From: Fulverythrobacter ferritrahens
Lineage (GTDB): Bacteria; Pseudomonadota; Alphaproteobacteria; Sphingomonadales; Sphingomonadaceae
Direction: 5' to 3'
Assembly (NCBI RefSeq): GCF_020539485.1
Contig: NZ_JACDXU010000001.1
Span: forward strand, 310,001-374,000
DNA length: 64,000 nucleotides
The first letter of the stretch is position 1, and each line of letters begins with the position of its first letter. The notes under the pieces are model-generated. The model was not told the origin of the DNA. It did not search any database and worked only from the letters and a program-made list of their open reading frames with translations. A program made the position numbers and the translations under genes. Below are positions 33,833 to 41,620 of this stretch, piece after piece.

Positions 33833-36588
33833 ACCGGCAAAGCCTCCTGATGCTTGGTGTCCTGGAAAACCCAGCAGTGGCGGTTCTTGCCGTCGCGGCA
33901 GTTCACCTGCTTATCGCCCAGGAACTTGCGCGCCTTGCTGGTCTTGAGGAGCTTCTTCAGATCCAGCATGGTCCCGCCGGGGATCGAGAAGCGGTATTGC
34001 GAGAATACCTGCTCGATCTCGGGCATGCTGACCGCGATCAGGCCCTTATCGGCCTTGCGGTAATGGTTGAGGCCGTAGCATTCGGATTCCAGCTTCCCTT
34101 CGGTGATCTTGCGATCGAGGAAGTCGAAGCTTTCCCAGAATTGAACCACGCCGGGCAGATCGGCGCCTAGCGCGCCGTGCTGCAGCAGGCACATCTGCTC
34201 GATCAGCTGGTGCCCTTCGGCCAGCTGCGCGGGCGCGATCACCGGCTTGCCATCCACCATCATGGCCTGGGCGAGGCAATCGAGCGCGGCGGCCAGCTGG
34301 GCATGGTTGAAGGCAAGCCGGTCGTTCTGGACTTCCGGGTGGTCCAGCAGGCGCTGTTCGTGCAGCGGGAAGCGCTGGTGGTAATGGGCGAGGATCTGCT
34401 TTTCCTGCCGGATCATCGCCACCATCCAGTGGGAGACGGCTTCGGTATCGATCCGCTTCAGGCGATTGCCCGCATCCTTGCCCTCCGGGGTGAACCGGCT
34501 CTTGTCCACGAACAGGGGCATGATGCGTTCCAGCACCGCATCTTCCGCATCGCGCACGGGATCGTTCTGGGCGATTACCATGGCGCCGCGAAAGGGCGGG
34601 CTGAACGTGTCCGTGCCGCCATTGGCAATGCCGCGCGTGCGGGGCGAATGGCCGTTGTAGATCTTCTTGAGTTCGGACCAGTCGAACTTCCGCGCGGCGG
34701 GCTGGTCTTTCTTGCGGTCCCCTTCAAGGAATACCACCGGCAGATTGCCGTATTTCACCAGCTCGCGCGCGATGCCGGCGGCGGTGGCGCTGGCGGGATC
34801 GAAGCCTTCGTAATTGTGGCGGCGGCCCACCAGCTTCCACAGGAAGATCAGCAGGGTGGACTTACCCGAACCGGGAGGCCCGGCGATTTCCAGAAAGGCC
34901 AGGCTCTGCTGATCGCGCCGGATCTGTTCGGCAAACAGGGTCAGCAGCCAGAAGGCCAGCGAGACAAGGCCCAGCGGCCCGAAGGCCGTATAAAGATCGT
35001 TCCACCAGCTGAAATTCAGCGCATGGGGATCATACTCTATCGCGAATTCGCCAGTGGCTTCCTTGGGCTTCAGGCCCACCTTGCCGATCTCGAAGAAATC
35101 TTCCTCGTTCAGCGCGATCACGCGGCCATCGGTGACGGCGATGTCGTCAAACATCCACGCGCCATGCTCGATCGAATAGCCGGAGAAATAGAGCGTATCG
35201 ACCGTGCGGATATTGTCGAGCTGGCGCTCCATCAGCTTATCCAGCTGATAGTTGCTGCCGGTGAACATGGCGCCCGGCGCCACGCTGATCAGCCGCTTCT
35301 TGAATTCGCCCGCACCGGCCACGGCCGGGCCGGGGAAAGGCGCTTTCACCGTGTCCTGCTTGCCGGGGAAATCGACGCGCACATAATAGCTGGCATCGTT
35401 CAGCGCCTTGTCGCGCTGGAAATAGAGGGTGCGAAAGGTGCAGTTGGCAATTTCCTGCACTTCCACCGCTTCGCGCGCGGCCATGTCCCATTTCTGATCG
35501 TTGGACAGGGCGGCAAGCGTCTTGTCCTCGCCATAGGACTGGATCAGCTCATTGATCCGCTCGACCGAGAATTTTGCCCAGAGCTGGCGGCTCTTGAAGG
35601 TCAGCGGGAATTCGCTGCGGCGGGACCGGCGATAGAGCAGGAACGCCTTTTCAGCGGCATTCTCCGCAATGGTGATGTCGCCATTTTCGAGGTAGGTTTC
35701 CAGATCCGCGGCGGCCAGCTTCCTGCGCTTGAGCAGGTCGTTCCAGTCCAGCTTCGTGCCTTCGCCATCGGGCCGGACCTGCGCGGCGCGGGCGGTCCAC
35801 CCGGCATCGCGCGCCTGCTCGACATATTGCCGGGTGAAGCGCACTCCGGCGGGCCCCACATCATAGGCGAAGACCAGCGTGGGCCGCCGGGCCATGGGCC
35901 CCAGCTCCGCCACGGCCCTGGCCAGATCGTCCAGCCACAGGGCGGGGTAATTATTGGTGGACATGGTGGAGGCGGCCAGCGCCCCCGGCCGATCCCGCTC
36001 GAATGCTTCGCCCAGGGCGACCGCGTCAAAGATCCCTTCCGCAAACCAGATTTCTTCGGCCTGGGCGAAGTCGGCAAAACTCAGATCAGGATGGTGCCAG
36101 GCATGGCCGCGATAGGAATAGCCATATTTGATGTTCGCCTTCTTCTTGCCGAAGCGGTGAACCCGGTCGATCAGCCGTTCCCACCATCCGCCGCCGGGCA
36201 GGGCGAAGCGCACCGTGGCCGATCCGGCATTCAGCTTCCGGTCGAAATAGGATTCCTGCGCATAGGCACCCGCCAGCTTGACGATGTTCAGCCCGCGCTC
36301 GTCCCGCAAATAGGCTTTGGCCGCCGCGTGGGGATCTTCCGGCGTCTGGGGGTGCCGGTCAGACCAATTGTCGAACAGGTCGCTGTAAAGATCGCGGGTC
36401 GACCATTCATGCCCGCATTTGTTTTCCCGCCCGCATTTCAGCAGCCAGGGGTGCTTGGCATGAATGTAAAGCTCCTTGCCCTTGCAATCCGGGCAGCGCC
36501 CACCGCGCAGCCAATCGCCGCCGCCCGCGCCGAATTTGTAATCCGCGCGCAGCCGGGAAAGGATATTCTGGCGAAGGGTATCATCCAT
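33829..36588 (-). CDS. Phage primase-helicase
   Basis: 919 residues. The N-terminal zinc ribbon is CPDC ... CGRENKCGHEW (about 33-60). A Toprim-like domain carries EIWFAEGIFDAVALGEAF and PTLVFAYDVGPAG. Around residue 570 there is a P-loop GPPGSGKST with downstream VVFLEGDRKK and AMVIAQNDPV, so a helicase-type AAA+ module. The layout is like primase-helicases of P4-type and other phages that start their own replication. It implies that the element could once replicate, and it is the largest gene of the early operon. Confidence 0.85.
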   Translation of the reverse strand: MDDTLRQNILSRLRADYKFGAGGGDWLRGGRCPDCKGKELYIHAKHPWLLKCGRENKCGHEWSTRDLYSDLFDNWSDRHPQTPEDPHAAAKAYLRDERGLNIVKLAGAYAQESYFDRKLNAGSATVRFALPGGGWWERLIDRVHRFGKKKANIKYGYSYRGHAWHHPDLSFADFAQAEEIWFAEGIFDAVALGEAFERDRPGALAASTMSTNNYPALWLDDLARAVAELGPMARRPTLVFAYDVGPAGVRFTRQYVEQARDAGWTARAAQVRPDGEGTKLDWNDLLKRRKLAAADLETYLENGDITIAENAAEKAFLLYRRSRRSEFPLTFKSRQLWAKFSVERINELIQSYGEDKTLAALSNDQKWDMAAREAVEVQEIANCTFRTLYFQRDKALNDASYYVRVDFPGKQDTVKAPFPGPAVAGAGEFKKRLISVAPGAMFTGSNYQLDKLMERQLDNIRTVDTLYFSGYSIEHGAWMFDDIAVTDGRVIALNEEDFFEIGKVGLKPKEATGEFAIEYDPHALNFSWWNDLYTAFGPLGLVSLAFWLLTLFAEQIRRDQQSLAFLEIAGPPGSGKSTLLIFLWKLVGRRHNYEGFDPASATAAGIARELVKYGNLPVVFLEGDRKKDQPAARKFDWSELKKIYNGHSPRTRGIANGGTDTFSPPFRGAMVIAQNDPVRDAEDAVLERIMPLFVDKSRFTPEGKDAGNRLKRIDTEAVSHWMVAMIRQEKQILAHYHQRFPLHEQRLLDHPEVQNDRLAFNHAQLAAALDCLAQAMMVDGKPVIAPAQLAEGHQLIEQMCLLQHGALGADLPGVVQFWESFDFLDRKITEGKLESECYGLNHYRKADKGLIAVSMPEIEQVFSQYRFSIPGGTMLDLKKLLKTSKARKFLGDKQVNCRDGKNRHCWVFQDTKHQEALPV

Positions 36589-36711
36589 TGGGGCGGTGCG
36601 ATCTTTTCAGGGTGCAGGGCATCGCGCGCCGGTTGCCCGGCACGGCGAAACAGGGATGGGAGCGGATGAGTGGAGGCTAAGTCCGGGGCTGGCTTAGGGC
36701 GCCGGGCCCGC

Positions 36712-37050
36712 TCAGCCGGAAGGCTTGGGGATCATCTCAAAGATGGACATCTGCCCGAAATCCTCCCCCGGTGGGCGCTGCTGGGCCGGGCGCGGCGCGC
36801 GGAACTGATCACCCAGCCCGCTTGGGGAAAGCACCCGCTCAAAGCTGAGGCTGGCCACCCAGGTCATGCCGCAGGCGATATTGCTGCAGCGGTAATAGAG
36901 TTCGCGATAGGTGGGCGTAATCTCGGTGCTGCTGCGCGTGTGGGCCTTCTGCCCGCAAACGGGGCAGCTTACCGCCGGGGCCTTGCCCATGTGGATGCGA
37001 TGCACATTGGCTGGGGCAGGTTGCTGGGGCTGGGCGCGGGCGGGCATCAT
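36712..37050 (-). CDS. Ogr/Delta-type zinc-finger late activator
   Basis: 112 residues. The centre (SCPVCGQKAHTRSSTEITPT, then YRELYYRCSNIACGMTWVAS) has the CxxC-x20ish-CxxxxC pattern and spacing of P2 Ogr and P4 Delta, which bind zinc and activate the late promoters by contacting RNA polymerase. The protein has longer tails than P2 Ogr. It is the natural candidate to read the dyads before the V and J operons. Confidence 0.85.
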   Translation of the reverse strand: MMPARAQPQQPAPANVHRIHMGKAPAVSCPVCGQKAHTRSSTEITPTYRELYYRCSNIACGMTWVASLSFERVLSPSGLGDQFRAPRPAQQRPPGEDFGQMSIFEMIPKPSG

Positions 37051-37511
37051 GCGCGGCTCTCCTCGTTCTGGGCGGCAATGCGGGTAAGCAGGCGGGTCAG
37101 TTCCGTGATCGCCTCTTCAATTTCGCGGCAGGCTTTCACGCGGGCGCGGGGATCATTGGCGTTGCGGGCCAGATCGATCGCGGCGGCCACTGCCTCGCCG
37201 CTTTCTTTGGCTGCGCGCCCGGCGCCCACAATCATGCAGGCAGGCGCGGCAGGCTCCACCGGGATCTTCAGATCCAGCTTGATGGCATAACATTCCAGCA
37301 AGGGCGCACCGTCGCCCCCGGCGGCGCGGAATGCCGCGTCCAGGCGCACGGCATCGCGCAGGCTGATTTCACGTTCCACGCCGGGCGTGCCCAGCTTGCG
37401 CACCTGGCTTTCGGATTTGCCCAGCACCGCCGCGCAGCCATCCCAGCCCAGCAGGGCGGCGATCTGCCAAAGGGCATTTTCAAAGGTGAGGGGCTGGCGA
37501 GGGATCGTCAC
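37047..37511 (-). CDS. CII-like phage regulatory protein
   Basis: 154 residues from the GTG at 37511, which follows AGGAG by nine bases; a longer reading to 37562 lacks such a site. The N-terminal half (TFENALWQIAALLGWDGCAA, VLGKSESQVRKLGTPGVERE) fits the phage CII/CP76 regulatory family with its DNA-binding helix pair. The C-terminal half is helical. It probably helps the lysogeny/early switch. It overlaps the Ogr-like gene by ATGA. Confidence 0.65.
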   Translation of the reverse strand: MTIPRQPLTFENALWQIAALLGWDGCAAVLGKSESQVRKLGTPGVEREISLRDAVRLDAAFRAAGGDGAPLLECYAIKLDLKIPVEPAAPACMIVGAGRAAKESGEAVAAAIDLARNANDPRARVKACREIEEAITELTRLLTRIAAQNEESRA

Positions 37512-37548
37512 GCGGCAGGCTCCTGAAAACGATAGGGAAGGGGGCAGT

Positions 37549-37665
37549 TCAAGGCCGGGCATCCCCGGCGATGATCATCAGGAACAACAGGCTGGTCAGC
37601 GCGCCCACTACGCAGGCGCCAATCATCAGCAGCCGGTCTTCACGGCGCTGGGCGGGGTCGTTCAT
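37549..37665 (-). CDS. Micro-protein with one membrane segment
   Basis: 38 residues: MNDPAQRREDRLLMIGACVV and then a hydrophobic run to IIAGDARP. A strong AGGAGG lies seven bases before the ATG, and the ATG overlaps the upstream gene's stop (ATGA). No function is known. Confidence 0.6.
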   Translation of the reverse strand: MNDPAQRREDRLLMIGACVVGALTSLLFLMIIAGDARP

Positions 37666-37997
37666 GGCCGCGCCTCCTGCGGGGTAGTTACGCCCAGCCA
37701 GATATTCTTGCCCATGATCGGCAGGCCCACCGCCAGCCCAAGGGCAAGGATGGCGAGGATTGCCAGCTGCACCTTGGCGGCAATGGCCTGCACCCGCCGA
37801 TTACGCTCCGCCAGGCGCACTTCCAGCGCTGCCGGGTCATAGCGCCATTCCGGTTCGGAAATGGGTAGCAGCGTGTGTTTGATGGGCTGGGCGGGGGCAA
37901 GCGGGGAGCCCCCGCCCAGCGTAACCGGAGCCTGCCTCGGGGATGAGTGAGGCAGGTTCGGTTTGATGGCATGGCGAGCTAGGGTCTTCCCGATCAT
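37662..37997 (-). CDS. Phage membrane protein of unknown function
   Basis: 111 residues: a proline-rich soluble first half and one membrane helix (VQLAILAILALGLAVGLPIM) near the C-terminus. The start overlaps the Cro-like gene by ATGA. It is part of the early operon. Confidence 0.55.
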   Translation of the reverse strand: MIGKTLARHAIKPNLPHSSPRQAPVTLGGGSPLAPAQPIKHTLLPISEPEWRYDPAALEVRLAERNRRVQAIAAKVQLAILAILALGLAVGLPIMGKNIWLGVTTPQEARP

Positions 37998-38335
37998 GCC
38001 GCAACTTCCCTTTCGTCCATATACTTGGCCAGATTGCCGTATTTCGCGAGCGCATGGGCGGATAGGATTGGGCCACAGAGCGGGGCTTCCTCGCCAATCG
38101 CGGAGGCGGGAAGTGCAGGTTCGAGTGGGTAGATATCCGGGCGCAGCTGGTGGCGGGAAACGTTAGTGGCGAACTCCACTGCGATAACGTGCTGGGCCGG
38201 GATTCGCTTGGAGGATTGCAGCCACTTCCAGACCGCCGGTTGTCCAACTCGGCAAATACGCGCCAGCGCTGATTGGCTCCCCGCGCGGGTAACGGCGAGT
38301 TCCAAGGCTTCCAAGGGTGTCAGGTCGTGTTCCAT
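37994..38335 (-). CDS. YdaS/Cro-type helix-turn-helix protein
   Basis: 113 residues. The N-terminal region (LTPLEALELAVTRAGSQSAL, ARICRVGQPAVWKWLQSSKR, IPAQHVIAVE) is the YdaS-type Cro HTH. It is divergent from the CI-like repressor across an 86-base region with two operators, so it is the probable Cro of this element and the first gene of the leftward early operon. Confidence 0.85.
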   Translation of the reverse strand: MEHDLTPLEALELAVTRAGSQSALARICRVGQPAVWKWLQSSKRIPAQHVIAVEFATNVSRHQLRPDIYPLEPALPASAIGEEAPLCGPILSAHALAKYGNLAKYMDEREVAA

Positions 38336-38345
38336 GCCCCCACTT

Positions 38346-38359
38346 ATTCCATATGGAAT
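38346..38359. promoter_or_regulatory. Repressor operator 1 (ATTCC-N4-GGAAT)
   Basis: ATTCCATATGGAAT is a perfect dyad 11 bases before the Cro-like start. The same half-sites and spacing recur at 38394-38407. Confidence 0.75.
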
Positions 38360-38393
38360 TAGAACGTCAAGGGCATATCGAAGGTATCGAGCA

Positions 38394-38407
38394 ATTCCAA
38401 ACGGAAT
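38394..38407. promoter_or_regulatory. Repressor operator 2 (ATTCC-N4-GGAAT)
   Basis: ATTCC-AAAC-GGAAT lies 15 bases before the repressor start. With operator 1 it forms a two-site CI/Cro switch; the centres are 48 bases apart. Confidence 0.75.
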
Positions 38408-38421
38408 AAGTGTGTGTTGCT

Positions 38422-39078
38422 ATGCGCACAGGTGAGAGAATCGCGGAATTGCGGAACAAGTTGGGCCTGTCTCAGACTCAGCTTGCGAAGCAGGTTGGCC
38501 TGTCTCAGGCGACAATCGGCAAATTGGAATCGGGCATCAGCTCGGGATCGTCGCATCTTCACAAGATTGCGCGCGCGCTGGGCACTACTGCCGAATACCT
38601 TTCAGGCGAAACGGACGATCCTTCTGTTGGGGCGCTGCCGGTGCCATCTGCCCACGCCTTGGCCGAACAACTCGACCTGGTCGAAGTTCAGGAAATCGAT
38701 CTTCGGTTCGGCATGGGCGCAACGGCTCTGGAAGTTCCCGTCACAAAACAGGTCCGTCACTTCAGCCGGGACTGGTTGCGCCAATATACGAGCGCAAATC
38801 CAGAAGCGGTCTATTTCGCCCAGGGCGCAGGCGACAGCATGATGCCCACCATCCACGATAGCGATCTTCTGCTGATCGATACTTCTCAGCAAAACATGAC
38901 CTTGGCCGACAAGATATGGGCTGTTGCGTATTGCGGCAGCGGCATGGTCAAGCGACTGAGGCCGACTCCGGATGGCGTGAAGATTCTATCCGACAACCCG
39001 GCGGTCCCGCCGGAAGTGGCACACGATGGCGAATTGCACATCCTAGGCCGCGTAGTGGGGATCGTTCGGAAGATGTGA
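38422..39078 (+). CDS. CI-like phage repressor with S24 peptidase domain
   Basis: 218 residues from the ATG at 38422. The N-terminal XRE domain (ERIAELRNKLGLSQTQLAKQ, VGLSQATIGKLESGISSGSS) is joined to a LexA-like S24 domain with the Ser in GAGDSMMPTIHDSDLLLID and the Lys in GSGMVKRL. It should keep the element dormant and self-cleave in the SOS response, which would link induction to DNA damage. The family's cleavage site is not clear by eye. Its 3' end is duplicated in decayed form at 40161. Confidence 0.92.
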   Translation: MRTGERIAELRNKLGLSQTQLAKQVGLSQATIGKLESGISSGSSHLHKIARALGTTAEYLSGETDDPSVGALPVPSAHALAEQLDLVEVQEIDLRFGMGATALEVPVTKQVRHFSRDWLRQYTSANPEAVYFAQGAGDSMMPTIHDSDLLLIDTSQQNMTLADKIWAVAYCGSGMVKRLRPTPDGVKILSDNPAVPPEVAHDGELHILGRVVGIVRKM

Positions 39079-39098
39079 CGACGAGAATGGGGGGCACT

Positions 39099-40151
39099 AT
39101 GGATCTGGGATCGAAGATTGACGAAGTCGCGCGGACAATGCGCGCGCACCGGGAAGTTCTGGCGACCGAGGAAGCGGCGAAGAACGCTCTTGTCATGCCT
39201 TTCCTGCAAGCCCTGGGCTACAATGTGTTCAACCCTGGCGAGGTGGTGCCAGAATTCACCTGCGATGTGGGGACGAAGAAGGGCGAAAAGGTCGATTACG
39301 CCATCAAGGATGGCGATGCCATTCGCATGCTGGTTGAATGCAAGCCCGCCAACGGCGAGCTTAACCTGAAGCACGCATCCCAGCTTTTCCGGTATTTTTC
39401 CGCCATTCAGGAAGTGCGCGTCGCGGTGCTGACCAATGGCGTTATCTACAAATTCTACTCTGACATCGACGCTGCGAACCGCATGGACGAAGTGCCGTTC
39501 TTCGAGTTTACGCTTGAGCGATACAGCAAGACAGACCTCCGGACGCTGGAGAAGTTTGCCAAGCAATCCTTCGATGTCGATGCGATCATTCGCGAGGCTG
39601 GCAGCCTGAAGCTGCAGTCGCTTGTCGATGCGGAACTGGAGAAGGAATTTGCCAGCCCTTCAGATCAGTTCGTGCGCTTGATCGCTGGCCGCATCCATGA
39701 AGGGAACCTCACTCCGCAGGTGCGGGAAACCTTCAAAGAACACATCACCCGTTCGATCAGCGGCCTAATCCGTGACAAGGTCAACGACCGGCTGAATTCA
39801 GCGCTGAGCGCCTCCAATCCCCATGAGGAGGAACCCGTTGAGGTGGCTGGCGCTGACGAGATTGTGACCACCGAAGAAGAGCTGGCCGGTTACAACATAG
39901 TGCGGGCTATTGCGGCCCGTGTGATCGATCCCGCGCGCGTGGTGATCAGAGACGCGAAGTCCTATTGCGCGGTCCTGCTGGACGATAACAATCGCAAGCC
40001 GCTCGCCCGGCTACACTTCAACAGCGAGAACGTCCGCTATCTGGGGCTGTTCACCGGCAAGGACGAGACGCGCCATTCGGTGGCGGGAGCGATCGATATC
40101 TACAAATTCGAAAAGGCGCTGTTGGACCGGATCGCTGAACTAGAAGGATGA
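39099..40151 (+). CDS. Stand-alone HsdR-N-type nuclease (putative defence cargo)
   Basis: 350 residues from the ATG at 39099, preceded by a GGGGGG run. The N-terminal part (EEAAKNALVMPFLQALGYNV, VPEFTCDVGTKKGEKVDYAI, IRMLVECKPAN) is a PD-(D/E)xK fold like type I restriction HsdR N-termini, with Asp in VDYAI and Glu-x-Lys in VECK. There is no helicase and no partner methylase. The C-terminal 150 residues have no domain I recognise. It lies just after the repressor and is bracketed by duplicated repressor-tail DNA, so it was probably acquired as cargo. Confidence 0.8.
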   Translation: MDLGSKIDEVARTMRAHREVLATEEAAKNALVMPFLQALGYNVFNPGEVVPEFTCDVGTKKGEKVDYAIKDGDAIRMLVECKPANGELNLKHASQLFRYFSAIQEVRVAVLTNGVIYKFYSDIDAANRMDEVPFFEFTLERYSKTDLRTLEKFAKQSFDVDAIIREAGSLKLQSLVDAELEKEFASPSDQFVRLIAGRIHEGNLTPQVRETFKEHITRSISGLIRDKVNDRLNSALSASNPHEEEPVEVAGADEIVTTEEELAGYNIVRAIAARVIDPARVVIRDAKSYCAVLLDDNNRKPLARLHFNSENVRYLGLFTGKDETRHSVAGAIDIYKFEKALLDRIAELEG

Positions 40152-40160
40152 CTCCACGCC

Positions 40161-40310
40161 GCGTTTGCGTATTGAGGCAGCAACATGATCAAGTGACTGA
40201 GGCCGCCTCCGGCTAGGGTGAAGATTCTATCCGATAATCCGGAGGTCGCGCCGGAAGTGGCACACGAGGGCCAGTTGCACATCCTGTGCGGCGTAGTCGG
40301 GATCTTGAGG
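40161..40310 (+). pseudogene. Decayed duplicate of the repressor 3' end
   Basis: About 150 bases strongly resemble 38926-39073, the last 50 codons of the CI-like repressor (both contain, for example, GTGAAGATTCTATCCGA and CCGGAAGTGGCACACGA). The copy has an in-frame stop (AAGCGACTG has become AAGTGACTG) and other substitutions, so it is non-functional. Together with the intact repressor tail it flanks the nuclease gene as an imperfect direct repeat. Confidence 0.85.
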
Positions 40311-40327
40311 ACTTGTCCTCGCTGCCC

Positions 40328-41173
40328 TCAGCGACGTCTAGTGCCTACGACGACCCAATTCTCGGGGCCATTGAACATGGCAAACAGGCGCATGCAAACG
40401 ATAACGAACTCTTCTTTTTCGTTCTTAGGTTCAAATGCCAGCCTGAACATGTGAAGAGCTTCTGGCTCAGCCTTCACTTGGGCATGTGGCTTTCCTGTCA
40501 AAATATGGCGCGCAAATCCCCCCATCCATCGAGCGAAATCAGTGTCGGAACCCAATATAAACTCTCTGATCAGAGGTTTAAAACCATCGGGTCCTAGATA
40601 AAGTACCGACCACCCCAGAGCGATTTTAGCCATCATTCGGGCAGTCAAATGAACATGGCGCATGTTGTAGCGTTTCGGCGCCTCAGGGAAGACTATCTCT
40701 TTTCCATCACTTGTCAGTGGAGCAATCATTGGAGATACTGGCCCAACGAGTTGCGTAACACCCCAGAACACTTGATTGGGATGGGCAGGTTTGATCATTA
40801 TCGTGGGATCACCATAAATCGGCATGGCAAGCGATATGGGTAATTCGTTGCGAGGAAGCCACCGCTCTTCCAGATTTCCCTGCCCATCCTTCACTATGAC
40901 TTTGTACTGCGGCGGTCGTCGATCCTTTCGGTCGAGATCCAGGGCGATCCGAACGAAGGGGAATACGCGACGCAAACACTCTTGCTCCAACGATTGAGTG
41001 ATTTGTCGGCACACTTCGCAACTGGCCTCTCGGAGAACGTGCGCCTCGTGGTAGCCTTCCAGGGCTCGACGACCACCGAGCCCTTCCGGAATAATATGCT
41101 CTCTTGTTAGCGCGTCCGTGGAATCGCAGTAGATGCACCTGCCAACAACGCGGTGTAGTCCATCATTCGTCAT
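40328..41173 (-). CDS. HNH-type nuclease-like protein
   Basis: 281 residues. The N-terminus carries two cysteine pairs around an HNH-like core: CIYCDSTDALTREHIIPEGL and SCEVCRQ. The EHIIP is the usual start of the HNH beta-beta-alpha metal finger. The remaining 200 residues match no family I know. The DNA is visibly richer in A and T than its neighbours, a sign of transfer. It lies opposite to the nuclease at 39099 in the cargo zone and overlaps a small upstream ORF, so it may be a defence or toxin-like module. Confidence 0.7.
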   Translation of the reverse strand: MTNDGLHRVVGRCIYCDSTDALTREHIIPEGLGGRRALEGYHEAHVLREASCEVCRQITQSLEQECLRRVFPFVRIALDLDRKDRRPPQYKVIVKDGQGNLEERWLPRNELPISLAMPIYGDPTIMIKPAHPNQVFWGVTQLVGPVSPMIAPLTSDGKEIVFPEAPKRYNMRHVHLTARMMAKIALGWSVLYLGPDGFKPLIREFILGSDTDFARWMGGFARHILTGKPHAQVKAEPEALHMFRLAFEPKNEKEEFVIVCMRLFAMFNGPENWVVVGTRRR

Positions 41174-41336
41174 TCGACTGGAGAATCTTGGCTCGCGCCC
41201 CGACCCTGATCAGGTCATCAAGAGTGGCGTCATTGGCGCTGCAACTTAGCTCGCCAGTGGCGATCATGCGCTCGACTTTGGCGTGAAACCTGGCGCTCCG
41301 CTCTTCGGGCGCTTCGTTGTGCTTAACTTTCGGCAT
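41163..41336 (-). CDS. Small protein coupled to the HNH gene
   Basis: 57 residues (MPKVKHNEAPEERSARFHAK, VERMIATGELSCSANDATLD, ending RAKILQSNDE), highly charged and helical. The end overlaps the HNH start by 11 bases, so the two should be translated together. It has no recognised domain; an antitoxin or accessory role is a guess from the arrangement. Confidence 0.55.
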   Translation of the reverse strand: MPKVKHNEAPEERSARFHAKVERMIATGELSCSANDATLDDLIRVGARAKILQSNDE

Positions 41337-41620
41337 TAGAGCCTCGCACTTGCAGTTTGATAGTTCAAACGCTTGCCAAGAATGCCCTTCGACAACGCGC
41401 TAGAAATTAAGGACTCACACCGTTTGTTACGAAACGCAAGGATTTTGCGTGATAGTACATGTGAACCGTCCCTCCTTGTGCTGTGGCGCAGACTTGAAAG
41501 TTTCACTTGGCAAGGTCGATCGCGAGAAGAGGAAGAGGGGCTTCTCCTGTCTCGCATCGCTAATACGAACAGCGACATGTTAACGCCGCGGCAGATAGTC
41601 AAACGAGCGAACAAGATTAA
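41337..41620. other. Gene-poor spacer between the HNH module and the tail operon
   Basis: About 280 bases, AT-richer than the tail genes, without a convincing reading frame on either strand. It presumably holds the promoter of the small-ORF/HNH pair and the end of the tail operon transcript. Confidence 0.5.

Noticed and set aside
34177-36669. 830-codon plus-strand frame opposite the primase-helicase
   Set aside because: Shadow frame due to high GC; the minus-strand protein has zinc-ribbon, Toprim and P-loop motifs.
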